The translations under genes and the position numbers were made by a program. DNA of 33,259 nt from positions 1 through 33,259 of the forward strand of contig NZ_FUYE01000030.1 of assembly GCF_900167535.1 (NCBI RefSeq), written 5' to 3'. Shown here one piece after another: positions 7,231 through 15,842 of the stretch; the stretch's first letter is position 1; each line of letters starts with the position of its first letter. Under the pieces are notes generated by a model that worked only from the letters and a program-made list of their open reading frames with translations, was not told the DNA's origin and ran no database searches. This DNA comes from Prosthecobacter debontii. Lineage in GTDB: Bacteria; Verrucomicrobiota; Verrucomicrobiia; Verrucomicrobiales; Verrucomicrobiaceae.

Positions 7231-10200
7231 TCGGGGAAGACGTATCAACTGGTGCGGCGGTATCTGCATCTACTGGCCCTGGGGCAGGAGGCGGAGGGGA
7301 TCGCGGCGATGACCTTCACCCGCAAGGCAGCGGGGGAGTTTTTCAGTCGCATCCTGCAGCGCTTGGCTGAGATGGCGGAGACTCCAGAGAAGGCCGCTCT
7401 GTTTTTCCAAGACATGCAGCCGCCCGTGCGGGCAGATTTGGAGTATGGTCGTCTGTTGCGGCGTCTAACGCGGCGGATGCATCGACTCTCATTGGGCACT
7501 CTGGACAGTTTTTTTGCCAAAGTGACGGCCTGTTTTCCGATGGAGTTGGGTTTGCCTGCCGGAGCCCGTGTGATGGATGAAGATGAGACGGCGCAGGCGA
7601 GGCGGGAGGCTCTGGATAGTCTGCTGCAGCGGCTCTATCAAGACCCTGAAGAACGCGGGCAGAAGGCGCTGATGGAGGCCTATAAACAGGCGACCTTCGG
7701 TGCCGAGGAAAAGACGGTGGATCGCACGCTTCAGGATTGGCTGGCGGGGGGATTGACGTTGTGGGAGGAGTCGGCAGCGGGGCTGACGTCGGAGACCCGT
7801 GGCTGGGGGGAGGTGCGGCGGATCTGGCCGCAGGCCCTGGAGGCGGCGGATCTGATGGGCGCGATCGAGGAACTGAGAGCCAGCTTTGTGCCTCTGAGTG
7901 ATGCGGGGGCGGATTTGTTGGAGGAGACACTGCAGGCGGTGCTGGAAACGGTGCCGGGCATGAGCCTACCGAAGCGAACGAAGGAACTCCTGGAGAAAGC
8001 TCAGGCAAACTGGCGCGAGCTGCTGGCAGGAGATGCAGAGCTGATGTGGATGCGCAAAAAGACACCGGTGAAGGGCGCTGCGGCTCGGGCTCTGGTGCGG
8101 CTGGTGCGCACGCTGATGGGCCGTGAGTTCGTTGTGCGTGCCGCGCGCACTCGAGGGCTTTCTTCGGTGATCGAGCTGCTGAGTCAAGAGTATGCCCGAC
8201 AGGTGCGGAATCGAGGGCGGTTGTCGTTCGCGGATGTGCAGAGATTACTCTCGACCGCTTCGACGCAAGAAGGCTCGTGGGTGAAAGGGGCGGGGGAGTT
8301 GTGGTTTCGTCTAGACGGTCAGCATCAGCATTGGCTGTTGGATGAATTTCAAGACACCAGTCGAGTGCAGTGGCAGGTCATTGGCGGGCTGGTGGATGAG
8401 GTCCTTCAAGACGGAGGTGGGGAGCGCAGTTTCTTTGCGGTGGGGGATCCCAAGCAGTCCATTTATCTGTGGCGGCAGGCAGAGCCGGATCTGTTTGAGG
8501 ATATCTTGCGCAATTATCCTCCGGCGGCTCGGGGCGGGCTGCATACGGCTCGGCTGAGTCAGAGCTTCCGCAGTGCCCAGCCGGTGCTGGATGCGGTGAA
8601 TGCCGTGTTTTCAGATCGGGCGACGCTGGAGACGCTGCTGCCTGAGGGAGCGCTGAAGGGATTTGCCTTTGAAACCCATACGGCGGCGCAGACGAAGCTC
8701 ACGGGGCATGCTGCGCTGATCTCGCCAAGTCCTGAGGCGGATCTGGAAGAACCGACGACCGCCCTGACCGCCCAGCTTCTCCAGCACATCCAGCCGCTTC
8801 AGCGGGGGCTCTCGTGTGCGGTGCTGGTGAGGTCGAATAAGGATGCCCGGGAAATCACCGAGACGTTGCGCTCACTCACGGGAATGGAGATTGTCTGCGA
8901 ATCCGACCTGCATCCTTGCATGGATAATGCGGTGACTTTGTCATTGCTCTCCATCCTGAGCCTAGCAGCTCATCCGGGGGACCACCGCGCGCTGGAGCAT
9001 CTGCGCATGACGCCTCTCTGGCAAAGCGGAGCGGCCACGGAGCGGGAGGAGGAGAAACTGAGTGATCGCGGCTGGCGTTATGCGGTCAGCAAAGTGCAGA
9101 ACCTCGTGGTTGAACAAGGCTTCGCAGCGTTTCTCAAAGCCTGGACACCACGCGTCAAACAGGCGCATCCACAGATGGATGCTTTTCATGCGCGTCGTCT
9201 GGCTCAGATGGCGGATATCGCTGCGGAGTTTGATGCTCAGGGGAATCGTGATTTGGATGACTTCATCCGCTTTGCCCGGGAGTATCCGCTGCGCACCCGT
9301 GGGGTGACTCAAGCGGTGCAAGTGATGACCATCCATGCCTCGAAGGGGCTGGAGTTCGATGTGGTCATTTTACCAAGGCTGGATGGCTCGGCCATGGATC
9401 TGGCCCGGCAGGAGGATTTGCTAGTGAGTCGTGGTGCCTCCGGCGTGCGCTGGGTGCTGGAGTCACCCCCGAAGATCTATGCTCAGTTGGATTCGGTCCT
9501 TTCGGCCGAGCTGATCGAGACCAAACGACGCACGGCTTTTGAATCGCTCTGTCGTCTTTATGTCGCGATGACCCGTGCGAAGCGAGGTCTCTATTTCATC
9601 ACCGAAACACCGACGAAATCCAATGCCGCTCTGAAGGAATCCAAGCTATTGAGGGAAACCTTGGGCCGTCAGGGAGAGCGTCTGCTCCAGGAAGGAAGCG
9701 CAGCGGTCGTTGAGTGGGAAACGGGAGATGAGCGCTGGTTTGTTCAACATGCCTTTGTGCCCACACCGGTTCCAGAACCTCTCGTGTTACACTCTCCGTT
9801 AGGTGAAGTCTTGAAGCAGACTCAGCCGATGCCACGGCGACGCACTCCCTCAGGCGAAGAAAGCTTTAAGATCAAAGGGACAGTGCTTTTTGGACAAGGC
9901 CGTGAGCCTGGACGACGTCTGGGCACACTCGTGCATGAGCTGATGGCTGAGGTGGAGTGGACCACCTCGTTGCCTGATTTGGAAAAACGCTGGCTCAGCA
10001 AGGGGCTCTTGATGCTGGATGAAGTCCAGATGGAGCCTGCACAAGGCCCTGTGGGCCAGGCGCTGCATCTGGTCCGAGGCGTTCTGGAGAGCACCTCCTG
10101 CCAGAGTCCCTTTATTCGCCCGAGCCCGCAGGCCCAGCTTTGGCGGGAGCGTTCCTTTGATCTGGTTCTGCATGAGGAATGGATCTCCGGCACCTTTGAT

Positions 10201-10428
10201 CGAGTGATCCTCGAACGAGATTCTGAAGGGCGCTATGTCAGTGCTTGGATTGTGGATTTTAAAACCGATGAAGTGGCTCACGAAGCTGCACTGGAGGAGA
10301 AACTCGCGGGTTATAGGCCGCAACTTCAGCTCTACCGCCGAGCCGTGGCCAAGCTGGCGGCAGTGGACGAATCCGCCGTTCGTTGCAGTCTGCTTTTCAT
10401 GCGTCTCCAGCGTCTCGTGGATCTGTGA
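7171..10428 (+). CDS. addA: UvrD-type helicase / PD-(D/E)XK nuclease, AddA-like
   Basis: 1085 aa. The helicase half has Walker A SASAGSGKT (16-24), motif Ia AMTFTRKAA, motif II LLDEFQDTS (near 388), motif III GDPKQSIYLWR (near 425), motif V VMTIHASKGLEFDVVIL (near 717) and motif VI YVAMTRAKR (near 796). The C-terminus is a RecB-family nuclease: GTLVHEL (near 916), GTFDRVI and VDFKTDE (near 1028) supply the D...DxK residues, followed by the QLQLYRRA helix. This is the AddA subunit pattern of double-strand-break resection complexes. No AddB partner is visible: the usual upstream neighbour position holds an unrelated secreted protein and IS remains. It may act with an addB elsewhere, or the pair was split by the rearrangements upstream. 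The start at ATG 7171 is right before the motif and fits the family. Confidence 0.85.
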   Translation: MAAAADSQALKHLLISASAGSGKTYQLVRRYLHLLALGQEAEGIAAMTFTRKAAGEFFSRILQRLAEMAETPEKAALFFQDMQPPVRADLEYGRLLRRLTRRMHRLSLGTLDSFFAKVTACFPMELGLPAGARVMDEDETAQARREALDSLLQRLYQDPEERGQKALMEAYKQATFGAEEKTVDRTLQDWLAGGLTLWEESAAGLTSETRGWGEVRRIWPQALEAADLMGAIEELRASFVPLSDAGADLLEETLQAVLETVPGMSLPKRTKELLEKAQANWRELLAGDAELMWMRKKTPVKGAAARALVRLVRTLMGREFVVRAARTRGLSSVIELLSQEYARQVRNRGRLSFADVQRLLSTASTQEGSWVKGAGELWFRLDGQHQHWLLDEFQDTSRVQWQVIGGLVDEVLQDGGGERSFFAVGDPKQSIYLWRQAEPDLFEDILRNYPPAARGGLHTARLSQSFRSAQPVLDAVNAVFSDRATLETLLPEGALKGFAFETHTAAQTKLTGHAALISPSPEADLEEPTTALTAQLLQHIQPLQRGLSCAVLVRSNKDAREITETLRSLTGMEIVCESDLHPCMDNAVTLSLLSILSLAAHPGDHRALEHLRMTPLWQSGAATEREEEKLSDRGWRYAVSKVQNLVVEQGFAAFLKAWTPRVKQAHPQMDAFHARRLAQMADIAAEFDAQGNRDLDDFIRFAREYPLRTRGVTQAVQVMTIHASKGLEFDVVILPRLDGSAMDLARQEDLLVSRGASGVRWVLESPPKIYAQLDSVLSAELIETKRRTAFESLCRLYVAMTRAKRGLYFITETPTKSNAALKESKLLRETLGRQGERLLQEGSAAVVEWETGDERWFVQHAFVPTPVPEPLVLHSPLGEVLKQTQPMPRRRTPSGEESFKIKGTVLFGQGREPGRRLGTLVHELMAEVEWTTSLPDLEKRWLSKGLLMLDEVQMEPAQGPVGQALHLVRGVLESTSCQSPFIRPSPQAQLWRERSFDLVLHEEWISGTFDRVILERDSEGRYVSAWIVDFKTDEVAHEAALEEKLAGYRPQLQLYRRAVAKLAAVDESAVRCSLLFMRLQRLVDL

Positions 10429-10462
10429 TGGAAACGCGATGCTGGCGCTTCCCCTCATCTGA

Positions 10463-11245
10463 TCACTGAGCTGTGGTGGCCGCTTTCGCTTTGGTGACGA
10501 CCAACTGGCGGAGGAGAAGCTCGGAGCTGGCAGGGCCGCCTGCACTGAGTTTGAGGCTCTCGCCTTTGACATCGCTGGCAAGCGTGATCTGCCCTAGACG
10601 CAGCAGGCCATAGGTCGTGGCGCTGGGGGTCATCTTTGTGCTGTTCAATGTCGCTGAAAGGCGTTCACCTGCAAGAGAGACCTGGATGACCATGGGCTGG
10701 GTGAGGGTTGGGCAGGCGTAGTTCAGTACGATGTCGTAGGTGCCAGCGGGGATGGCTTCGATGCGCCAATCGATCTCACCCACAGCCGCTGCTTCCGGGC
10801 TGGCGCTGCTGTCTGGAATGGGCGAGATGCTGCGGGCAAGGGCAGGGGTCAGGGCGATGAAGGCACCGCTGCTGCGGGTTGGCATCGGGGGAGGTTGCTG
10901 CACAGGCGCATCTGCAGGGGCTTTCAGAGATTGAAAAGCGGCGGTGAGATCAATAACACCGCCACTGTTGAGGATGGCTTGCATGCGCTCGATCTCCTGC
11001 TGGTAGGGTTTTGGATCGGGAGCTTGGGCAGCCAGCTTTTGCAGGTCCACGATGTATTTGCTCAGCAGCGGTAGATGCTTCGTGCGGAGCTGCATCTGGT
11101 AGATGGTTTCCATCTGTCGCAGGCGCGAGTTTTCACTGCTGGCTGCCACCGGGGCGGAAGTCACGGGCAAGGTAACCTGCGCCATGCTGGAATGGAGCGC
11201 CAGCAGCAGCGAAAAGAGAATGAGAATGAACGGTGCGCGACTCAT
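10463..11245 (-). CDS. Secreted coiled-coil plus beta-domain protein (operon gene 3)
   Basis: 260 aa. Signal peptide MSRAPFILILFSLLLALHSS, cleavage near SMA-Q. Residues about 40-105 are charged and helical (RLRQMETIYQMQLRTKHL..., YQQEIERMQAIL), then a Pro-rich linker (PVQQPPPMP), then a beta domain opening with WRIEAIPAGTYDIVLNYAC and ending LLRQLVVTKA. The same order of helix, linker and W-x-h-P-x-G-x-Y-x-h-x-L domain is found in the two upstream genes, so the three look like diverged tandem paralogues. Its ATG overlaps the stop of the preceding gene by ATGA, so translation is likely coupled. Function unknown; a surface or periplasmic structural or glycan-binding role is only a guess. It converges on the helicase-nuclease gene with a 34-bp gap. 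Confidence 0.7.
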   Translation of the reverse strand: MSRAPFILILFSLLLALHSSMAQVTLPVTSAPVAASSENSRLRQMETIYQMQLRTKHLPLLSKYIVDLQKLAAQAPDPKPYQQEIERMQAILNSGGVIDLTAAFQSLKAPADAPVQQPPPMPTRSSGAFIALTPALARSISPIPDSSASPEAAAVGEIDWRIEAIPAGTYDIVLNYACPTLTQPMVIQVSLAGERLSATLNSTKMTPSATTYGLLRLGQITLASDVKGESLKLSAGGPASSELLLRQLVVTKAKAATTAQ

Positions 11246-12756
11246 CGTGCTGGATCGGAAAAGCCCCAGGCGCCAGGAGCTGGTTTCTGTCGTTTGGCCG
11301 CCTCTTCTCGTTGTTGGAGGGACTCGAACAAGCCGTTCTCCATCATGCCGCGCTTTTCTCGGGGCTGGGTGACGGCAGCCAAACCTTGGTCCACGAGGAC
11401 GTTTTGATACAGGCCCACCTCAGGAAGAAAGACAATGGCGTTATAACTGCCGTCCTTGTTTTTGCCAGGCCGGACCAAGACGCGGAGTGCTTTACCCTCC
11501 AGATATCCGGCGGTGAACTCGCGGGCTGCACGGCCGAGGGCCGTGACGTCGGCATCGCCAAGATCGAAGTGTTTGGCAAAGGCGCGTGCCGTTGTTTGAT
11601 CTCGATTGTCCAGCGGAGCGCACATCACCCAGATCAGGCGGATGGTGAGACGCTTGCCTTCATGCTCAATGGTAAACCGGTCGCCCTGATTGTCGGCATC
11701 GGCCACAAAACGGGCTCCATCCAAGTCATCGAATCCATTCATGCCGCCGTGATTCCCAAGAATGCGCAGCGGGCTGGCTGTTTGACCGCGATTGTTTTCC
11801 AGCAGCTTCAGCAGGCGCTTCATTTCAGCGTCAATCGCCTCTCGGAGATCGGGAGTGGCCGCAGCCAGTTGACGAAGGTTTTCGAGATAGGCATCGATGA
11901 TTGGCTTTTGGGCGCTGCTGAGAGCGTCGTTCAGCGATTTCTTCAGATCATCCAAGGTCGGACCCGCTGGAGCCGGACTGGTGATGGTGGGGGCTTCCTC
12001 TGTGGCTGGAGTGAGGCGAAGGTTGCGCAGGCGCAAAAGATTGCCGGGATACCCGGTTTCGGTGATTAAGCGCAGGGTTACAGGACTGCGAGTGAAGTTG
12101 ATCGGGCCGATTTTCAGCGGTTCGAAGGTGATGTCGTCGTGGCTGAGGCGCACTTCAAAGGAGCGCCGGTTTTCTGACGCTCCTTGGAGCAGGGAGACCT
12201 CGAAGAAATCAAAGATGGCACTTTCCACCGGCGCGGAGCGTCCGGGCACGAGGGTTCCTGGCAATGAAGGCAACTCGACCAGATTGGCTTCCAACTCTAA
12301 ATAATATTTGCCAGTGGGCAGACGCAGATTGGCCCATTCCACCCCGCTACCTCCAGTCCGCCATCCGGTGATGAGATCTCCACGGCTTTCGGTCGAGCCG
12401 ATGAAACGTGCCTGTGAGGGCAACATTGGAAAGGTCAGGGATGCCGCACTGGCAGAATCATTGGTGGGATACAGCGCCTTTAATTCCATGCGCCGCTGCT
12501 GCACGAGCCGTGCTTCCTCGTAATCAGAGACATCCACCAGCTCTTGCTCCACCTTGGCCAATGCCCGTTCATACTGATCGGTGAGCGTTTGGGAATCGAT
12601 CAAAACTTGGCGCAGGAAACCCGCACGGGCGACAGCGAGAGGCGCTGGATCCGGTGCCGTGTTGGAAGGGGCTGTCTGGGCGGGGATACTGAGAGAAAGC
12701 CCAAACGAGCCGACAATCGCTAACCAAAAGCGTGGATGAAGGACGGGTTTCATCAT
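11242..12756 (-). CDS. Secreted protein with beta domain and thermonuclease-like C-terminal domain (operon gene 2)
   Basis: 504 aa. Signal peptide (LAIVGSFGLSLSIPAQT). Residues about 45-95 form a charged helix (SDYEEARLVQQRRMELKAL), then a beta domain with GVEWANLRLPTGKYYLELEA and LLRLRNLRLTPA, then a second helical stretch (residues about 275-330). The C-terminal 170 residues (RFTIEHEGKRLTIRLIWV, CAPLDNRDQTTARAFAKHF, EFTAGYLEGKALRVLVRP, LVDQGLAAV) follow the strand order of staphylococcal-nuclease folds, including the loop with D after the Leu-Ile strand. The usual catalytic Arg residues are not clearly in place, so nuclease activity is not claimed. ATGA overlaps with both neighbouring operon genes indicate one transcript. 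Helix plus W-x-h-P-x-G-x-Y domain matches genes 1 and 3. Confidence 0.7.
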   Translation of the reverse strand: MMKPVLHPRFWLAIVGSFGLSLSIPAQTAPSNTAPDPAPLAVARAGFLRQVLIDSQTLTDQYERALAKVEQELVDVSDYEEARLVQQRRMELKALYPTNDSASAASLTFPMLPSQARFIGSTESRGDLITGWRTGGSGVEWANLRLPTGKYYLELEANLVELPSLPGTLVPGRSAPVESAIFDFFEVSLLQGASENRRSFEVRLSHDDITFEPLKIGPINFTRSPVTLRLITETGYPGNLLRLRNLRLTPATEEAPTITSPAPAGPTLDDLKKSLNDALSSAQKPIIDAYLENLRQLAAATPDLREAIDAEMKRLLKLLENNRGQTASPLRILGNHGGMNGFDDLDGARFVADADNQGDRFTIEHEGKRLTIRLIWVMCAPLDNRDQTTARAFAKHFDLGDADVTALGRAAREFTAGYLEGKALRVLVRPGKNKDGSYNAIVFLPEVGLYQNVLVDQGLAAVTQPREKRGMMENGLFESLQQREEAAKRQKPAPGAWGFSDPAR

Positions 12757-13466
12757 TTGCTGGCTGGCACCAGATACACGGCCAGCAATTGCATGAGGTT
12801 ATCTTTGAGAACCGTCCGAGCGGTGATTTTAAACGGGCCTGAGCCATCCGTCACTTTCAGGGTGCCCAGGGTTCTTTCTTGGGGGCCTTTCAGAGTGGTC
12901 TCCACATCCGCCATCAGGCTGAAGCGTGCTTCTTGAACCATCAGTGAGCCGCCCTCGATCGGGCTGCAGCGATAGCGCAAAACCACCTCGTATCCTCCAG
13001 GGGGGAGTTTGCTCAATTGCCATTCCGCAGAGGCTCCCGGCTTTGCCCAGCCCGTGAGGCTGCCACCATCTCGGCGGACGCCATTCAAAACGGCTGAATC
13101 CAAGGGAAGCTGGATGCGATCAGGCAGCAGACTGGCCTCAATCGATCGCTCGCGGGTTTGCAGGAGCAGCAGTTCTTTGTCGAGACGCTCCAGTTCATCC
13201 TCCAGGCGCTTCCGCAGATCTCGTGCTTCGATGGCTCCGGCAAAGTCATGAGCCTCGGCTCGTGCTTTTTCCAGGAGGATCAGTTCCGAGAGATGTTTCT
13301 TCAGGGGAGAAAGGCTGGTCTCCAGAATGCTTCGCTGAAAGTTCAAACGTGTGAGATCCAGCGTTTGTTTGGGAGCCATCTCAGCCGCATGTGCAGGCAC
13401 CAGCGGGGCCAGCAAAGCCAGCCCGCCTAGCCACAAGCAACTGCTGGAGACGAGCGCGAAGTTCAC
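12753..13466 (-). CDS. Secreted coiled-coil plus beta-domain protein (operon gene 1)
   Basis: 237 aa from the GTG at 13466 (complement of 13464-13466), chosen because it begins the hydrophobic export segment (LWLGGLALLAPLVPAHAA-E). The frame is open to 13829, with an ATG at 13632 (MTLHRNPRIPP), but that would collide with the divergent beta-propeller gene; no start has a convincing SD, so the 5' end is uncertain. Mature part: a charged helix with EAHDFAGAIEARDLRKRLEDE, like the UVR-type helical hairpin motif, then a beta domain with AEWQLSKLPPGGYEVVLRYR and LLAVYLVPASK. Same architecture as the next two genes; ATGA overlap with gene 2. Function unknown. Confidence 0.65.
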   Translation of the reverse strand: MNFALVSSSCLWLGGLALLAPLVPAHAAEMAPKQTLDLTRLNFQRSILETSLSPLKKHLSELILLEKARAEAHDFAGAIEARDLRKRLEDELERLDKELLLLQTRERSIEASLLPDRIQLPLDSAVLNGVRRDGGSLTGWAKPGASAEWQLSKLPPGGYEVVLRYRCSPIEGGSLMVQEARFSLMADVETTLKGPQERTLGTLKVTDGSGPFKITARTVLKDNLMQLLAVYLVPASK

Positions 13467-13629
13467 AAAAATCAGAAAACGAAGGGGGAAGACCTCTCCC
13501 TGCCAGGGGAAAAGCTCATAGGATGGTAGCCGTCCCCGTCCGGGTGGCAAGAGCTTATGCTTGAAGAGAAAACCAAGGTGATGTGAATGACGCAACTTTG
13601 GCGGAATGCGCGGGTTTCTGTGCAGCGTC

Positions 13630-14919
13630 ATGAAGATCGCTTCCCTGCTTCCCTTGTTTTTCTTGTCGGCCGTTTCAGCTGCGGATTGGCCACGTTTTTT
13701 AGGCCCGACGGGAGCGGCTGCAGTCTCCGGTGCGGAGATCCCGCTGACATGGTCGGCGTCGCAGAACATGGCTTGGAAATACACGTCTCCTGGCCCAGGC
13801 TCATCCAGTCCGATTGTGGTGGGAGACAAGGTGCTTTTTACCAGTTGGTCAGGCTATGGCGATAAGGAGGGTGCTGACGATCCCTCCAAGCTTCAGCGTC
13901 ATCTCGTATGTTTGAATTTGGCGGACGGCAGTCGTGTCTGGGAGGCGATCGTGGCGTCCGCTGCGCGTGAAGACCTTTATGAAGGTTTTTTGGCCGAGCA
14001 CGGTTATGCCACGCACACGCCTGTGAGCGATGGGGAGAGTGTGTATGCCTTCTTTGGCAAGAGCGGGGCTTATGCCTTTGATCTCCAAACGGGCAAACAG
14101 CTCTGGCACACGCCGCTAGGAACCGGTTCGGGAAGCCGTCGCTGGGGCTCGGGAGGTAGTCCGATTTTGGTTGGGGATCGCCTGATTGTAAATGCCACCG
14201 ATGAAAGCAAAGCGCTCTTTGCCCTGGAGAAGAAAACCGGCCAAAAGCTCTGGGAGGCCGGTGGTGACGTGATTGATCTGGCCTATAGCACACCTGCGCT
14301 GATTGAGCATGAGGGGCGTGCGGATTTGGTCTTTCCTTTGGCCAATGAAGTCTGGGGAATGAATCCTGAAACGGGTAAATTGCGATGGTTGGCGCGCTAT
14401 GAGTTGCCTGGGAATGTGACGCCTGTCCCGGTTTACGATCAAGAAAAGGTCTATCTTTTCGGCGGCTTCCCCACTCAGGGCAGCGTCGCCATCAAGCTCG
14501 GCGGTCAAGGAGATGTGACGGAGACGCACACGGTCTGGAAGAGCAAAACTAGCACCTATGTGCCCACTCCGGTTCTATACCAAGGGCACTTGTATGTGGT
14601 GAATGATCAAGGCTTTGCTCTCTGCATCGATGCGAAAACAGGCGAGGATGTCTTTCGGGAGCGTGTCATCGACAGCGGTGGTGGTCGCGGACGTGGCAAG
14701 CCGTTCTATGCCTCTCCTGTGTTGGTGGGGGATCGACTCTACGCAGTATCGCGTCGTGGAGGCACGTATGTGATCGCCGCTAAACCGACCTTTGAGAAGC
14801 TAGCCCACAATGTCATTGCCGACGATGACTCGCAGTTTCACGGCACGCCTGCGGTTGCGGCTGGAAACCTCATTTTGCGCAGTGATCGTGCGGTTTATTG
14901 CATCCGACAGGCAAAGTGA
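13630..14919 (+). CDS. PQQ-type beta-propeller protein (BamB/quinoprotein-like), secreted
   Basis: 429 aa from the ATG at 13630, which gives a clean signal peptide (MKIASLLPLFFLSAVSAA-DW); an in-frame ATG at 13606 only adds RGFLCSV before it. The mature start DWPRFLGPTGA is characteristic of the large secreted 'PQQ-like domain' family of Planctomycetota and Verrucomicrobiota. Repeats of the type YAFDLQTGKQLWHT, FALEKKTGQKLWEAGG, GMNPETGKLRW and CIDAKTGEDVF give at least four visible blades of a probable eight-bladed propeller, ending in AVYCIRQAK. No cofactor or catalytic residues are recognisable, so a binding or scaffold role is as likely as an enzyme. It is divergent from the secreted-protein operon and converges with the PH-domain gene. 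Confidence 0.85.
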   Translation: MKIASLLPLFFLSAVSAADWPRFLGPTGAAAVSGAEIPLTWSASQNMAWKYTSPGPGSSSPIVVGDKVLFTSWSGYGDKEGADDPSKLQRHLVCLNLADGSRVWEAIVASAAREDLYEGFLAEHGYATHTPVSDGESVYAFFGKSGAYAFDLQTGKQLWHTPLGTGSGSRRWGSGGSPILVGDRLIVNATDESKALFALEKKTGQKLWEAGGDVIDLAYSTPALIEHEGRADLVFPLANEVWGMNPETGKLRWLARYELPGNVTPVPVYDQEKVYLFGGFPTQGSVAIKLGGQGDVTETHTVWKSKTSTYVPTPVLYQGHLYVVNDQGFALCIDAKTGEDVFRERVIDSGGGRGRGKPFYASPVLVGDRLYAVSRRGGTYVIAAKPTFEKLAHNVIADDDSQFHGTPAVAAGNLILRSDRAVYCIRQAK

Positions 14920-14924
14920 TGGAG

Positions 14925-14947
14925 GACTGGCTACTCTTTAGCTAGTC
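14925..14947. terminator. Bidirectional terminator-like hairpin between convergent genes
   Basis: GACTGGCTA (14925-14933), loop CTCTT, TAGCTAGTC (14939-14947): nine pairs, one of them G-U on one strand. It lies between the propeller stop (14919) and overlaps the last codons of the convergent PH-domain gene. There is no long T-run on either side, so it would be a weak or factor-assisted terminator. Confidence 0.45.
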
Positions 14948-15716
14948 GCTGAAGCTGCCGAACCAATTCTTTGACACGATGAGCGTCCCGGATGTCTCGG
15001 AACTGAACCTCGATGCCGGCATTGGCGGCTGACGAAAAGTCCACCGTGCCGAGGCCGAGGAGACCTTTGAGCCCACGTTCATAGACATCGATGCTGCGGA
15101 TATCACAGATGCGGACTTCTTTGGAACTACGCCCTAGGATGCCCCACACTAGCTCCACCCTCTCTTCCGTGATGTAATACACCCGCGACATGCGGCACAG
15201 CCAGGTAATCAGGAGCACGCCCACGGCGGCGGCTGCACTGAAGGGTGCGTAGAAAGCATCCACTTTCACCAGCATGGCGGTGACGATGAAAAGCAGAAAA
15301 GCGAGAAACACGGCCTTGGCGTAACTGATCCATGACGGATGAGTCTCATGCAGAATGAGTTCACCGGAATCCGTGTAAGAACCGGTCAGGGATTCTTCAT
15401 CGACGTTCTCGGAGTCAGCTTCGGGTGTCGATGAAGGCGGAGGAGATGCGTCTTCTTCATCCCGATCATAAGATTCATCGTGGAAGGTCGCATCCGCACG
15501 GATCTCCTGATAAGCAGGTCTCACCAAGCGCGAGTGAGCCGAATTCCGTGGTGGGCGCATGCCAGTGATGATATCGCCCACCGTATGGTCCCGCCCAGTC
15601 ATCGTATCGGTGCATAAATCCCCACGAGCCAAGGAACCCTGCTCGACAAGAAGGAATAAATCATCCTTCGAAAGCAGTCCCGGAAAGGCGGGGTGTTCGT
15701 GCAGGTGATAACGCAT
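14931..15716 (-). CDS. Membrane protein with bacterial PH (DUF304-like) domain
   Basis: 261 aa. The N-terminal about 55 residues (FPGLLSKDDLFLLVEQG, SLARGDLCTD) resemble GYF_2-like modules found in many Verrucomicrobia membrane proteins. An acidic low-complexity linker (DRDEEDASPPPSSTPEAD) follows, then two adjacent membrane segments (about 140-160 AVFLAFLLFIVTAMLV and 163-182 AAAAVGVLLITWL) and a C-terminal PH-like domain: YYITEERVELVWGILGR, EVRICDIRSIDV, GLLGLGTVDFSS, EVQFRDIRDAHRVKELV. This is the YdbS/YdbT type of membrane PH domain. No partner gene is adjacent. Role unknown. Confidence 0.75.
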   Translation of the reverse strand: MRYHLHEHPAFPGLLSKDDLFLLVEQGSLARGDLCTDTMTGRDHTVGDIITGMRPPRNSAHSRLVRPAYQEIRADATFHDESYDRDEEDASPPPSSTPEADSENVDEESLTGSYTDSGELILHETHPSWISYAKAVFLAFLLFIVTAMLVKVDAFYAPFSAAAAVGVLLITWLCRMSRVYYITEERVELVWGILGRSSKEVRICDIRSIDVYERGLKGLLGLGTVDFSSAANAGIEVQFRDIRDAHRVKELVRQLQRLAKE

Positions 15717-15842
15717 GGCAGATGGTCAGTCATAGCGGCAACCGCAGCGGCTTGCAAAACATCCGTGCGGGTGACGAGAGGTCATTTTCCGCAAGCCACT
15801 TTGACTCACGCCAAATCCAAGGCATGATCAGAGGACTCCCCC

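Noticed and set aside
7343..8065. 240-codon minus-strand frame
   Set aside because: Antisense shadow of the helicase-nuclease; Pro/Ser-rich composition typical of a shadow in GC-rich DNA.
11233..12069. 278-codon plus-strand frame
   Set aside because: Antisense to a gene with signal peptide, domains and operon overlaps.
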